From Heloderma charlesbogerti (lineage: Eukaryota > Chordata > Lepidosauria > Squamata > Helodermatidae), in the NCBI GenBank assembly GCA_026122225.1, contig JANEZZ010002678.1:198501-262500 (forward strand): 64,000 nt of DNA, written 5' to 3'. The notes below the pieces were generated by a model. The model had not been told where the DNA came from. It did not search any database and was given only the letters and a program-made list of their open reading frames with translations. This document shows, piece after piece, positions 47,103 to 60,417 of the stretch; position 1 is the first letter of the stretch, and each line of letters begins with the position of its first letter. Made by a program: the position numbers and the translations under genes.

Positions 47103-48110
47103 CCTAACCATTTTAAGCCAATATAGTGTTTGCTACATCTGTGTATGCTTGTAATGTCGTGGTCCATCTTTCTGAAAACAGAAATGGGATGCTGGGGTCA
47201 ACCCAGTCGGGTGGCTCCATCTTAAAAGCCCTGCCTTCTCATCTCCATTAGGCAGGGACTTGGCTGTGGTTGCTCCATGGAACAGAAATGCAGTCTGCAG
47301 AAGTTCATGGGGCTTCCTTAGATCAAATTTTCCTGGCCATGGGTGTCCTATAATGGCAGCCTACTTCACAAGGTGAAAGCCATTATACATAGACACAGCT
47401 CACAACTGTAAAGTGGGGGGTGGGGGGAGAGGAAAGCAGAATCCCTCAAATGGCCCATCTTGGATGTCACCCTTGACATACACATGTGAATGACTATGGG
47501 GATAGTCGGCTACCTCCAAACTCGGAAGCGGCCGGCTATCCAATGCAGGGTGGGCAGAGAATGGAGGGGATCCTCTCCTCCACACTCTGGCCACCCTGTA
47601 TTTGTGGCTAGATGGCAGATTTCAGCTGTCTAGCTGGGGTGCGTCAGAGCAGCGGGGGAGGCTGGATGGCACATAGGAAGCATCGTAATGGCACTTCTGT
47701 GGTCTCCTCCTCTCCCTACCCCTGGGGACGCCCTCTTTTCGCCCACTCCGCACTGCTCTTACGAGCACAGAGCCAGGGACACACCGCACTGCTTATGAGG
47801 CGGTGGGGGAGGGGGCAGGGAGTCCAGTTTCTGGGAACCGAGCTCAGAACCCTGGCTTCCGAGCTCAGTTCCCCAAAACTGAAAAATCTTATGGCCATCT
47901 AGATGCTGTCTAGCAGTCACAGAATTGCACCCTAAGACAATTAGTTTAAATACTTTTCATACTTAAATGTTATATAAACAAGACATGTGATTCTTTTCCA
48001 TACGCTCTTTATTTCTTTAAATAATCCTACAAAATACTACACACACAAAACATACACTCTTAATATGTACTGGAAGGAGAAGATAAGAAAATATATGAAG
48101 GCCATTATAT
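47103..48110. other. Intronic sequence, no recognised element
   Basis: Somewhat GC-rich around 47400-47900, with short frames on both strands and no recognised motif. Confidence 0.4.
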
Positions 48111-48114
48111 ATCT

Positions 48115-48445
48115 TCTTCTATATAAATAAAAGGAAGTGTTTGTATGTCCTCGATGGCCACAAAAATTGTACATCTGATTGTTATGAAACTTTTACGAGT
48201 TGCTGTATCTCTATCCGGGATGCTTTTAGACACAGTGAAAATTTCAACTGCCATCTTGAAACAAAATGGTGGCCAATCAATTTTTTTTTAAAGAGTTATT
48301 GCTTCAATGGAAGTGTTTGTTCGTATATCCTCCAAGACCGTGAAAGCTAGCCACCTGAAACTTGGCATGCAGACTAAGGGGACCTTACGGGTGTACACCT
48401 CAGGGTTGTTTTTTTGAAACGCATTAATTATAATTAATTTAAATG
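48115..48445 (+). repeat. Dispersed repeat of uncertain class
   Basis: ATAAATAAAAGGAAGTGTTTGT, then CTGAAACTTGGCATGCAGAC and AAGGGGACCTTACGGG, resembles dispersed repeats with this wording in several animals. GGAAGTGTTTGT occurs twice (48132, 48309), suggesting two units. Class not determined; a Helitron-like origin is possible. Confidence 0.45.
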
Positions 48446-48476
48446 TGTCTGTGTGGTTGAAGCCTGAGTTATATCC

Positions 48477-49269
48477 TGACAGACTGGAGCACTGGGCAGA
48501 AAACAACAGAATGACATTTAATAGGGATAAAGAAAAAGGAACCAAAGGCACAGTTACAACATGGGGAAATACGTGGCTCAACCACACTACAAGCAAGAAG
48601 GATCTTGGAATTGTTGTAGATCACAAGCTGAATATGAGCCAACAATGTGATGTGGCTGCAAAAAAGGCAAATGCTATTTTGGGATGCATTCATAGAAGCA
48701 TAGCTTCCAAATTCCGGGAAGTACTCGTTCCCCTCTACTCAGCACTGGTTAGGCCTCATCTGGAGTACTGTGTCCAGTTCTGGGCACCACACCTTAAGAA
48801 GGATGCAGACAAGCTAGAGAGGGTTCAGAGGAGGGCAACAAGGATGATCAGGGGACTGGAAACAAAGCCCTATGAAGACAGACTGAAAGAACTGGACATG
48901 TTTAGCCTTGAGAAGAGAAGACTGAGGGGAGATATGATAGCCCTCTTCAAGTACTTGCAAGGTTGTCACAGAGAGGAAGGCCAAGATCTCTCCATCATCC
49001 CAGAGTGCAGGACACAGAAGAATGGGCTCAAGTGACAGGAAGCCAGATTTCAGCTGAACATCAGGAAAAACTTCCTGACTGTTAGAGCAATACAACAATG
49101 GAACCAATTACCTAGGAGGGTAGTAGACTCTCCCACACAAGAGGCATTCAAGACAAGGCTGGACAGCCACCTGTCAGGGATGCTCTGACTTGGATTCCTG
49201 CACTGAAAAGGAAGTTGGACTTGATGGTCTTGTAGGCCCCTTCCAACCCTACTATTCTATGATTCTATA
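48477..49269 (+). mobile_element. CR1 LINE 3' end with ORF2 C-terminal part
   Basis: The frame reads HWAENNRMTFN, KDLGIVVDHKLNMSQQCD, LYSALVRPHLEYCVQFWAPH, RRATRMIRGLETKPYEDRL and FSLEKRRLRGDMIALFKYL. This is the C-terminal reverse transcriptase region of CR1 and ends in a stop at 49033-49035. The downstream part is the degenerate end of the ORF and the 3' UTR with GATGGTCTTGTAGGCCCCTT and the diagnostic ATTCTATGATTCTAT tail. The 5' end is truncated and the frame is not intact at full length. Confidence 0.95.
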
Positions 49270-50064
49270 TGGCTGCCCACTCCCCCCTTCTGCTGGGCAG
49301 ACCCCCCCCATCCCGAGAATGAAGTGCCAGACCCCTCCGTCAAGGGACTATGGGGTCTCTATGGCAGGAGCTGTGCCTAGGTGCCAGGTCAGGCATAATG
49401 TGACCAGCTCTGACAGCTGCGTAAGTTTGCTTGAAGGCTTCACTGTATCAAACTAAGGGCTGTACCAGCCTGTGCAAAGCCGAGTCCATGTGCTAGTAAA
49501 TGAATAATCAAGACCTTTTAAAAGATACAGGCTCTAGTTCAAAGCTCCCACATAATAGTATTTTATGCTGAGTATTTTAAGGCTCTTCCAGTATGCTACT
49601 TACCACACTCAACTTATTTCAAAGAACAAACTGCTGAATCAGATTTTAATGTTTAACTTTAAAGTGACATGAGCAAACTAGATTTAATAAAATAATTTTC
49701 ACCCAAATATTTCCAATGTTTTAGCATATTAACAGGCCAACCAACAACCCTGTTAAGCAAATACACTGGGAGTTAAGTTAGTTTGGATAACTGATCCCAA
49801 CGGGACTTAATTTTCTCTAGTGAACTGTGGATTAGGTTGCATATATTATAAAAAGTATGAAGTATTAGCACAGGCTTTCAGCTCTACAACTGGGTGGATT
49901 GAGTGGGAGGAATAGATCTTTCCCAGCTTTGTCCCCTGGGTATGTGCCACAGCACAAACGCTGGCTAGAGGGCCGGGATGGGTGGGTGTCTCATTTCAAT
50001 ATTTATTCGGAAAGAGACAGAAGGAGTGTAATCCTACTGATTCTCTTTCATGAATATTGACGGA
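49270..50064. other. Intronic sequence, no recognised element
   Basis: No exon or clear repeat was recognised. Confidence 0.45.
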
Positions 50065-50468
50065 TTCTGGTACAGAGCAGGCCTTTTCTGAAGTAGCCCC
50101 CAAATTGTGAAGTGCCCTCCTTAGAGAGATTCATCGGATGCCTACTTCATTGACGTTTCAGCGACAGACAAAAGTCCTTTTTATGCTCCCAGGCCTTTTA
50201 AACTGCTGCTTGCTTTAATTGTAATATGTGTACTGCTGCATTTTAAAAACTATATTCTGTTTTTAACTGTTCAGTTCTTTATCTCTTTTAAATACTGAAT
50301 TTTTGTTGCTACCTGTAAATTACAGGTATTAATGTGTTTTATTTTTATTTTTATTTTATCATTGGTTGTATTGTTTTTGCTTTTATCATGTATTTGGCCC
50401 TGAGAGCTTCCGCTATAGGACGACTCATAAATTGAAGAATTAGTATTATTAATGCTAATAATAATAAA
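50065..50468 (+). mobile_element. L2-type LINE 3' end
   Basis: GCAGGCCTTTTCTGAAGTAG and TTGTGAAGTGCCCTCC recall the ORF2 end (AFS...LWN.LP). TTTTTATGCTCCCAGGCCTT, a long 3' UTR and AATAATAATAAAT at the end follow. Same layout as 18288-18756. Confidence 0.75.
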
Positions 50469-52468
50469 TCACAAGAACGTAGCAGAACATCAGCAAAGCC
50501 AAGAACTACAACTATACACCTATACTTACAAGCACAGCCAAAAGGGTATACTCAAGCCCCAGTACCATGTCATGGATACATAAACTATTAGTCAGGCTCC
50601 TAATAATCTTTAACAAGACATCACACATCTAGTACTACTTCAGATCAGTGTTTTCCTTCCTCACACTATTCATGTGCCCATGCTTTACAATGCCTATTAT
50701 TTCAATAAGCTCCACAAGAAACCTAAGGTGGATCACAAAGGAGATAATATATTATTAAGGTCTCTATATGGAGGCTCCTAAAAACACACGAGATGTGTCC
50801 AAAGACTAAAATGCTGTGGTTTGGCCAAAGCTACCAAGAAAGTTCACAGCTGATCTGATATTTATATATTCAGAATTTATAGATTAAAAAATGCTTGAAC
50901 CCCAGTTTTCCTGAGTCAAGACACAGGGTGCTATCCAGCAGAAGTTAGATATATTCAAATCTCATTAAGATCTATGGAGTTTAAGCACACAGTTGAATAC
51001 TTAGATTCTGTTTATTTCAATGAACATCTAATGTTCTCTGGATTCCACCCAAATATTCTATCCACTAAACCACATGAGCTGAAGTTGATTATCATTAGAG
51101 TTCCAACCAATTAAAGATATTTCAAGCAACTAACTGCTTTGCTTTTAACCAAACTGCAAATTAATTAACTGATTACAATAAAATTACAGTATCTCAATAA
51201 AGGTCATACTCTGAAGTTGTTGAATGAACCAAACACAGAAAGTATCATCTATTATTAGATAATCTTAAATGCACTGCCTGAATCAAGAGAAGTAGGCAGA
51301 TTGGTGTTGTTGTTTTTAAAGACAAAACCAAAATGCTTTCATTATGCATTCCTTTGCAAGAGCCAGCTCCAAATAAAATTAGCTTAACAATACTTTAGAC
51401 CTACAATTAATATGAAGGCAGGAAACATAGATACACAAAGACCACTGGTTAAGCAATGAAATAAATATATATGTAAAGAAATCTCTTCTTACATACAGAA
51501 TACAACCTCATTTATATTAATAGCCTGTACTCAGGAATTAAACCAGTCCTCCTGCACAACAACTAACCAACTAAGATGAACATAGCCCACCAACCACTTA
51601 TGGAAGCCCACCAGTGGCTTCATAAAGAATCTGTTTTTCCTTCTTCGCTGCCTCTCAAGTCCTAGTCAGGCCACAGTAAGACCCATCAAGGGATCCACTG
51701 ATATTATTTTCAGATTGCTGGGTCACATGTAGGTAACAGAATATGTAAACAGGTGGACTCTAAGTTTCACTGTATTATCACCTAATGCCTGAATTTGTCC
51801 CATTACTTCCATCTTTTAAACCTTCTTTCCACAAGATGTACATCACTTAATCCTTCATCATAGTCCTGTGCTAATGTACTATACACATTCAGCCTATGCA
51901 CAATAAACACATTTCACACGCCAGGCCAATGCTTCATCATGTGTCATGATTCCTTCCAAATGACTAGCTAAAAATAAGGGGTACACGAGGAAATTCCGTT
52001 GATGTAATGATGGTCCTATCTTGACTTTGCCATATAACGTACTATCAGTGGTGCCTAAATCAAAGTAAATCCATGTGTCACAGTATACTGGTTTTAGTGC
52101 CAAACTATGTAAAATAAGAACAACTAAGGTTATAAATGAAAGAAAGCTCAGAGTGCTGTAATGTTCAGTGGTGGAGCAGCAAAGGGGGAAAGTGTTTAAG
52201 TCCTTCCTCCTTGGCCTTTCTTCCACTCAAAACCTTGTTCTCCCTTATCCTGACTACCAAGGGGCTTTTCCACACAGTGCGAGCACAGTGTAAACAACCA
52301 TATGCGCTCTTATTTAGGAATAAGAATTATGAAACACAGTGGGGCTTGCGTTTTTGTAAACCTTGAAATCCCTTTATTTCCATCCATTTATGCCATTTCA
52401 AAGTAACATAATCAATAGCTCTATAACAACATATATGTGGTTTGTTGGCTAAATTGTGCATGCATAGG
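50469..52468. other. Intronic sequence with one possible short MITE
   Basis: A possible diverged family D relative lies around 50927-51046. Otherwise nothing was recognised. Confidence 0.4.
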
Positions 52469-52530
52469 CGTGCTATGGTCCATGGGGTCACGAAGAGTCG
52501 GACACAACTTAACGACTAAACTACAACAAT
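52469..52530 (+). mobile_element. Bov-B / Sauria-SINE type 3' tail
   Basis: CATGGGGTCACGAAGAGTCG, GACACAACTTAACGACTAAA and CAACAA form the 3' tail shared by Bov-B LINEs and the SINEs they mobilise. These are abundant in squamates. The upstream part of the element is not recognisable. Confidence 0.85.
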
Positions 52531-53400
52531 GCTGACATGATGTGTACCGTGCATACAAATGCTTGTACACCACCTGAATCTATGTGACATAAAACCCTAA
52601 TTTATTCAGGCCTAGTCCATATCCACATATTGTGATTGTGTGCAGACATTCTTATGCTACGTTGTTCATGTGTTCATGACAACAGATGTACATGCAACGC
52701 AACATCTGCAAAATACTCATCTGATAACTTAACTTGATGACTCACAGCTGAATGAGCAAACTGCTTCCATTGAAAAGTATTGCATTTGAAGTGCTTTTAG
52801 AACTCTCTGTAATAGCCCTTTTCTATGTACAAGCCACTGCTTGATATTGCAGTAATCAAATGATGCATGTATAAATCTGAACAGGGACAGAGTGATGATT
52901 AACAAATCTATACTTCTGCAGTAGATAATCCAACAGGATCACTCCAAGGTACAATGTGAAGCAGTATGGAGCAAACCTGCTCTGCACCATTAACACAACA
53001 TCAGCCTTTACAACTAGCACTACATGTAGGGGCATAAAAAGATCCAAGTGATTCCCACTGCACACCTGTACATAGTTGTCAAAAACATGGAAGCAGAAGA
53101 CAACAGAGATTGGAGAGACTTTACAGAAGAATAATGCACCTGGGCCAGGGCCAAATGTTTAAAATATATGTGCAAAGGCACTGGGCAAAGGGTAGACACT
53201 TGCTATAGAACCAACAGATTATTCGTTCACATCATTAAACTATAGATTTAAGTTGCAGACTGCACAGCCCATAATTACATAGCAACCTTGTCCACAGGTC
53301 TAGAGAAACCTGCTTTCCAAACCACACTACCTAAGGGCTCCATATGGTTCCCCACCCTATGTACTGAAATTGGATGGTTAGAACCGGGGGGCGGGGGAGT
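52531..53400. other. Intronic sequence, no recognised element
   Basis: No exon or clear repeat was recognised. Confidence 0.45.
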
Positions 53401-53404
53401 AGGT

Positions 53405-53560
53405 TACATTTATTTAGGCTTTAGACATTTTAAATATATTTAGTACACTTCTGTCCAGCTCTTCAGCAATGATTTCAAGGCACCTGACAATAAAAAAATG
53501 AAAAGGTGCCAATATAATTTAAGAAATGGAACACAGCAAATTAAACTATATAGCAGAACG
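53405..53560 (-). mobile_element. L2-type 3' tail fragment, antisense
   Basis: CATTTATTTAGGCTTTAGAC, TTCAAGGCACCTGACAATAA resemble an antisense LINE tail; diverged. Confidence 0.4.
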
Positions 53561-53754
53561 ATTTAAAAGGCAAGTCAAATGTACATTAACTGATGTTTGC
53601 TAAGGCCCGAGAAAATAGAACAGACATCTTCACCTGATGCTGAAGCAACAGTAAAATGGGTACGAAAAGGCCCTATCCCCAGTTATAACCTGCCTCACTT
53701 CAGAAGGCAGGGGCAACTAGAGCCAACTATCTCAGTGCATGGGCAGGTACATGC

Positions 53755-54006
53755 GGGAATGTTCTTATTAAAAAATTAGACAAATTCATAGAGGACAAGG
53801 CTGTCAACAGCTACTAGCCATGATGGCTATTTGCTACCTCCAGGATCAGAGGAAGCATGCCTCGCAATACTAGAAACAATGAGAGTTATTGTCCGCATAA
53901 CATACTTGTGGGCTTCCCAGTAGCATTTAAATGACACCTATGTGATAGGTCTTTGGTCTGAGCCTATGTCTTAAGAGCCTATGTGGGCTCTTCTTATGTT
54001 CTTAAC
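53755..54006 (+). mobile_element. CR1-like LINE 3' end
   Basis: It reads LDKFIEDKAVNSY followed by a stop, the same ORF2 terminus as in the antisense copy at 46154-47045. The 3' UTR then runs through CCATGATGGCTATTTGCTAC and CTCTTCTTATGTTCTTA. Confidence 0.85.
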
Positions 54007-54275
54007 ATAAGATAAGGGCTTTGAAGGTAAGCACCAACACTCTGAATTCTGTCAAGTAAATGGGCTGGAAGCCAGCGCAGTTGTTTTAAAGCTGGCACGA
54101 TATGTTTCCTAAAATGGGCCCTAATAGTAGTATAGTGGCACCATCCTGAACTGACTGCAGTTTCCAGAAAGTCTTCAAATGGCAGCTCCACGAATAATGC
54201 ATTACAGTAATCAATTCTGCAGATTACCTGGGCATGGATAACAATCTCCATTGCAGCCAATGAAAAACAGATATA
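54007..54275 (-). mobile_element. L2-type LINE ORF2 fragment
   Basis: On the minus strand a frame reads VIHAQVICRIDYCNALFVEL and HIVPALKQLRWLP, the RT C-terminal signatures of L2. It directly abuts the preceding LINE tail in opposite orientation. Confidence 0.8.
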
Positions 54276-55959
54276 TCAGACAGAAGGAATAATAGTTCAG
54301 CTATCACTACCCTTTTGTCTATCTCAAAGCTACTTATGGTGTTCATATGTTTCAATAGGCAATCCAGCTCCCACAAAAGCTTTCCCTACTTTGTGCATCA
54401 ATCCTTTGCATAAAACAAATTATTCCATAGTTTACTTCTTCTAATTTACCTTGTTTCCTCTTATTATTCACGTACATACTTCATTATACAGTTTCATTTC
54501 AGCAATGACTTCCTTTTAAACCTTAATACATATATTATCTCACACTCTGGTCCGTCATCATTACAAAACACAAGCTTTTTCAGCTTTTCTGAACTTCCAT
54601 ACACATGTAACAGCTTTAGAGGAATCTTGGGGTACAGATTTGATTTGAACTTCCCTGTTGCCTGTTGGCCTCTGAGATAGAAACCTAGTACAAGGAGAAT
54701 ATAAAAAGCATACATCTGGAAAATTCACTACTAGACACAAGAGATGTTCAAGAATGATTTTTTTTTTTTTTGTAAAGACCAATTTTAGAAGTGCCACATC
54801 ACACTAATCACTCCTAGGCTGTTTTTCCATAGTGAAGGAGGTTTTTAACAAGATATTTATAATAGAAAGACCTGGGACAGGTAAGTTCACCTAACCCATT
54901 AACCACTAGATCATTCCTAGACCAATTAACTTCAACTAAGACCTTCACTTGGTCCCCATTCCATTAACACTCAGAAACAGATACCCAGAAAAACCTTACA
55001 GTTAAGGAACATGAATGTTGCATGTCCTAGGGTAGGGGTCTGATTAGGCAACAGACACAATGACCTAGGGTTACAATTTCGAATTGAAAATTACAGAAGA
55101 GCCTAAGTAGGTCTGATAGAATCCCACAATACCAAATTACCGTGATACCCACATTCTGTGCTCAGAATTAATTACGCTAGTAAATCACATTCTACAACTT
55201 AGGACTACAGGTAGTTTCATGGATTTTGCTATCAAAAGCAGGTGGCAACACTGTCATTCTCATGCTCACTGGTTGCCTGGTGTGTGTTTTTAATGTCTGG
55301 AAACCGCAAGCTTCTCTGAAATCTTGGCCAAATCCACATTTATAAAAGTTTGTAGTTATTACTGAAACTGGAGCCAATTGTGCTCTTGAAAAGCAGACTC
55401 CTACTATTTGGCAAAATAGGTATATATAAGTACCCACATCAAGATCACAGAGCGGAGTCTGTGAATGTGGTAAGGAATGATAAAGATAGCCTTAAAAATA
55501 ACATACACCCTTAAAATGGAACAGTATTTAACATTTTAAAAATCACACACCAGCAGCAGAATCTTTATTTATTTTCCAGCAAAGTCAATCACCTCTACTA
55601 CCTTCTAGCAATGTAAGGTTTAGCAGGTTTTTAAAAAGTGGATAATTGTCCATCTTGAAGTGCTTAAAGTGTGGTAAAAGTAGTTTCATATGTTCAGCAC
55701 ACTCTAAAGTATGTATTTTCCAAACCACAGCAGTTCTTCACTTTTAAAAATAAGATTCTCATGTAATATCCAAAAGAGGGTGGGGAGGCAGCTCTATGGA
55801 TTTAATTCCTTCTTTGGAGGAAAAAAGGAAGCCTCACCTTCTCTTAATCTAGAGGTACAAAGATAAAATAACGTTCAGTATTTGTGAACATTATTACTTA
55901 TCTGAAGGGGACAGTGAAGATCCAAAGCACACATTAAAGATGTAGCTAGCAGCTATGGG
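54276..55959. other. Intronic sequence, no recognised element
   Basis: No exon or clear repeat was recognised. Confidence 0.45.
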
Positions 55960-56082
55960 AAAATCCAACATAAATCCTACTTAGAGTAGACCCATTGAAA
56001 TGTAGGAAACTTATTTTAGTCATGACTAACTAGTCCCATTAATCTCAGTGGGCCTATTCCAAGTAGAGCACATGCTGGATTT
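55960..56082. mobile_element. Palindromic MITE, family D-like
   Basis: AAAATCCAACATAAATCCTACTT-type left arm and CAAGTAGAGCACATGCTGGATTTT-type right arm are inverted; the centre has CCCATTAATCTCAGTGGG. Confidence 0.65.
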
Positions 56083-56358
56083 TACCCAGTCTTTTTTCTT
56101 TTTACTCTAGAGTAGGCACATGGGACCTGATGTGGATCAGGACCCTAGCACAGGGAGGCTGTCCCAATCCAAATTACCGACCCCATGCCTGCAGTATATA
56201 TGGCCATACAGATCGCGACTGCAGGAGGGGGAGAGTTAAAGCCCCCACGCTAGAATCCTGATCTGTACGAGTACCCTTGCACTTACTCTGGAGTAAATGA
56301 AAAAGATACAGCTGCTAGCTACTTCCATAAAGCAATGTGTGCTTTGGCCCTAAGTCAA

Positions 56359-56472
56359 GGGTGGACAACTTGTAGGCCAAACTTCTGGAGGGCCATAATA
56401 CCAGCATAGCCAATAGCAAGAGACGATGGGAGTTGTAGGCCAAAATATCTGAAGGACCACATATTGCCTATC
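56359..56472. mobile_element. Fold-back MITE family C
   Basis: AAGGGTGGACAACTTGTAGG, CCAAACTTCTGGAGGGCC and the inverted right arm GGGAGTTGTAGGCCAAAATA, TGAAGGACCACATATTGCC. Confidence 0.75.
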
Positions 56473-56473
56473 C

Positions 56474-56663
56474 TAAGTGGTACAGCACATGCTTTACATG
56501 CAGAAGGGTCCAGGTTCAGTCTCTAGCATCTCCATTCAAATGGATCAGGTAACAGCTGATGTGAAAGACCTCTTCCTAAGACCCCTGAAGAATCGCTGCC
56601 AGCTACCATAGACAACACTAGGCTGGATGGACAAGTAGTCTGACTTGTGATAAGACATTTTCT
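56474..56663 (+). mobile_element. tRNA-derived SINE, nearly full length
   Basis: Head AAGTGGTACAGCACATGCTT, B box GGTTCAGTCTC, body ATCTCCATTCAAATGGATCA, tail CTAGGCTGGATGGAC. It lies right next to a family C MITE. Confidence 0.88.
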
Positions 56664-59600
56664 CTGAAAAAGCAGGAATACTGAATAGAAATGCAAGCTA
56701 TTAAGTATAGTAATAAAAATACCCCCAAGATTAGCTCAAATCTTATTTTCCCCCCTACAACATAATCCCCAGGCACATGGCTATCTACTGCTTGATCATT
56801 ATTCTTGCTGAACGTAAAGCTACTGAAGTTTAGAAGGATTCATATCTTGCAGCGTTTCTTTCATCTCCAATAATTACTAAACTAGTATAATTACTCACAT
56901 TTGAGGTGAATTGTGATGCATGCTAAGAGCCTAACTTGCCTAAAATGAGAGGGAAGTCTTCTTCTTTAAGATTACAGCTGTACTGAACTTTCTAAGATTC
57001 ACATCTTCTTTCAAACTTCCATGTGAAGTATTTCTCATTGGTCCTAAAAGCTATTCCTAAAACTTCTCTCCTAGTATTCTATATGATAAGCAGGGAAGTC
57101 AAAAGAAACTACAATCCTTGAATTTCAGCTCTTTGTACTGACAATATTGCTAAGTACATTTAAACACCATACATGCACACATCTAGAGCAAAACACGAAC
57201 AAATAAGGCATACATAATTCTTGCTAAGCTGCATGTAGACCCCAAGGCAAAAAAATGAAACACAAGACCACCTTTTCCTCCCAATGGAATGATGCTGACC
57301 TTTGACAAAACAAGGGACAAAAAAAGTCCAAATACATATGGGAAAATGCATCATGCTGTGGTTTGTCTCCATGTATTACTCTTTTAGAGCATTCATGGTT
57401 TTAAAACAACATGCCTATGCACTGTTATTTACACCACACACAAAAAACACTCAGTCCTGCAGTATGTTAGAATCCATTTTTCTTAATTTCCCATTTACAG
57501 TTATTGCCACCATAATATTGACAGCACTAACTTTTTAACTTTTGGGAACACCAAGTAGTATTTAAGATTCCATGAATTTGAACACTACAGTATGTCATTT
57601 GTACAAAAGAATTGAAGTTATTAAGATGTAAAGTCTTGCAGCTTACAGCACAAAAATTAATGGAAGGCACAAGCCATTCAAGGAATCCTGGATCAACACT
57701 GCAAACGTTATCCTCACATACTAGATACATCTCAGAATAGACACATTCAGCAACATTCAGCTGCCAGTTACAATGATCTCTTAATTGTAAGATCGGTATT
57801 ATTTTGTTCCAATGGAAATGAAAGCTAAGTTCATAAGTGCAGAAATATATGCTGTTCTTCAACCATCTCCACTGAGCACTAGTTCTTGCTGTACTAAGAC
57901 GGAATAGAGTGGAGATTTCTGCAGAAGGCTGCTGTACTTTCACCAGACAAAAACAAAGGGGTATCAGTAGGGCAACTATACTGGCAAACCAACTCTCAGT
58001 ATGAAACAGTGGCTGATAACCCAGTACAGAGCAACTCTGCAACTTGCAATATATAAAAAGTAAGTGTAAGGTAACTGAAGAAGTCAACCTGTGCAGCTAT
58101 TCCTACGCTGGGCTAATAAACCAGTAAGCACCAAAACTACCAAATGTGGCAGAGTGGTCCTCCTACACTGCTAAGAACAGGAGAAGTCAGGGCTGGTAGG
58201 AAAACAATAGGGAATAATTAAGACAAATTATGAGCATCTTACGTACTATGAAATCAGCTGTATTGGCACATCCAATATATCATTCATCTTCAACTTGTCA
58301 GTTGGGACCCACTTCTGAGTCACTGCTTTACCTAAGGTGAGTCACACCAACAGCACTGCAACCATGCAAATTTATGGTAAATATACGTATATATGAAGAA
58401 GTGGGTCCCAAAATGCATACTTTGGTGGGCCTCAGCTCCAAACATGTTGAAGACTATTGCAATATATCATAGGAAGCTTTTATAACAGGCCTAAAGACAA
58501 CATGTAAGACTCAAAATCCCACTTGCCTCACAAGCTACAGGTAGTGGTAGCTACATAGACACACAACACTGTGCATCACTGCAGTTTGGCCTATCTGTGG
58601 GACCAAAGAGTGGATCTAATAATTTCATATTGATATGAATAACGCATCATGCCAAGGTAGATTAAGTTGTGTGTTGTGATACATCAACAGAAAAAGCATA
58701 CAACCTGGCAATACAAAAGGATCGTTGTCTGTATTACAAGGATATTGTATATAGGGTTCTAATCATCTGTAATTTTGTTTTGCAAATGTGTCTGTATGCT
58801 TTCATGTTGAATATTTTCAGTTTTGCCCTATTATGGCTAGACAAAAAAAAGAAAAAGAAAAAGGCAACAATCTGCTTAAAAACAGATGTTTTTGGTTTCC
58901 AGGCCAAGTGGAATTTTATGCATTTTTGTTCCCTCCCTTTAAGAATATGATGCTAGAGTGATCTGAAATTAGACGTTTCAGAAAAAAGTGCTTTAGAACA
59001 AAAGCAATGAGACTGAGGGGAAGGCAGGTTGCAGGGATGCTACCATAAGCAATTCCCATTTTTGTCTACAGAATTTCCTAAAATTATGTTATGTCGAGAA
59101 ATCTAGCGAATTTTAACATCTAGTCTGTTTAAAGGTTTGAAGAGTAAAACCATTCAACATGATGTAAGATGGGTATTCACTATGCTTGAATGCCAATCAC
59201 TCTGTGAGAGAGACACTGTTGCTAAATTAGAATTCTCAATATTGTACCAACATCTGTCCTTTTCTATGGGAAAACTATTTTTGCTCTCCAGAACGTGATA
59301 GAAAAAGCTATGTTTAAATATGTAGCTGAAAATACAAGTGGAAAGCATATTTTTCCATAGTTCCAACCATTCAGAAGACTAAAAAGATAAAAGTATTACC
59401 AGATTTTCTCAGAAGGTGCAAGCCAAAGCAATTCAGGGCCTTACTATGTAGCATTTTCATCAGTTCAAAATAAGCGCATACTTCAGTCATATTAAGCACA
59501 GTGCATTGGATAAACCACACTGCCTCCTCTATCAAGAACCAGCAAAATCAATAAATTAAGACTCATTGCCATAAAACTGTGTCTGCATATCAGCACAATG

Positions 59601-59805
59601 AAAACACATATTGCACTGGGGAAAAATGTCTAACAGAAACATTGAAGTCTCAGGTTTGTGGGACTGTATCAATGCCCTTGTTATGGCTAATTCAATCCTC
59701 ACATTTTCCAATTATTACCCCACCCACTATTATGGTATAATAAATAGTAGCTTACTTTGGTTCAGAAAGATGAGAGTTTATAAATATATTTACCCCTCTG
59801 TCCTG
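56664..59805. other. Intronic sequence, no recognised element
   Basis: A 186-codon open frame on the minus strand at 57527-58087 has no recognised domain, no signal for splicing at useful places and intron-like composition. It is taken as chance. No clear repeat was seen. Confidence 0.45.
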
Positions 59806-59885
59806 AACACTTGCTTAGAAGTAAGTTCCACTGAAATCCATGGGATTCATTTACAAGGAACTAACTATACTTTAGGATTGATAAC
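59806..59885. mobile_element. Short palindromic MITE family D
   Basis: CACTTGCTTAGAAGTAAGTTCC, ACTGAAATCCATGGGATTCA; diverged copy. Confidence 0.5.
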
Positions 59886-60371
59886 CAAATCTGTACTTGT
59901 ATTCAGATAGTATAATTGTGTATCTTTTCCCCATCCAGAAAGGAGAATATAACTGGATGTATAAGTAAAAGAATGATTTCTGATTTTAAAATACACAATA
60001 ATGACCCCAAACCTCTTAAGCAAATAGGGGAAAAAGAGGTCACTAACGTGCCAAATTACAGAAAAGCTAATCCTTTCTAATAAGTCAAATTAAACACTTG
60101 ATGTATTCTTTCTCCCTTACCTCCCCTGCTCAGGCAAACCTAGTAAGGGTTTTGTACATGTATAAAGCTAAAGGCCTATATTAACCCTTTGGTGCTGTTA
60201 ATGTACTAAGTATACAAGTGGCAGTTCTGTTTGTTTATTCTTTTTTGAAAATCTGTCAGGGAGGAGACAACTTTTTCGCAGTGATATTTAAGAGTAGTTT
60301 TTCTTCAATTCATGCACAGTGGAGCATCCCTTTTCCAGAAAGCTCCTAGAAGGAATGAGATAAATGACTGG

Positions 60372-60413
<42 letters not shown>
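60372..60413 (+). repeat. (GT)n microsatellite
   Basis: About 21 GT units, the longest simple repeat in the window. Confidence 0.98.

Positions 60414-60417
<4 letters not shown>

Noticed and set aside
57527..58087. 186-codon open frame on the minus strand
   Set aside because: No recognised domain, no homology I could name, AT-rich intron composition and no fitting splice or promoter context. A frame of this length by chance is plausible in 64 kb.
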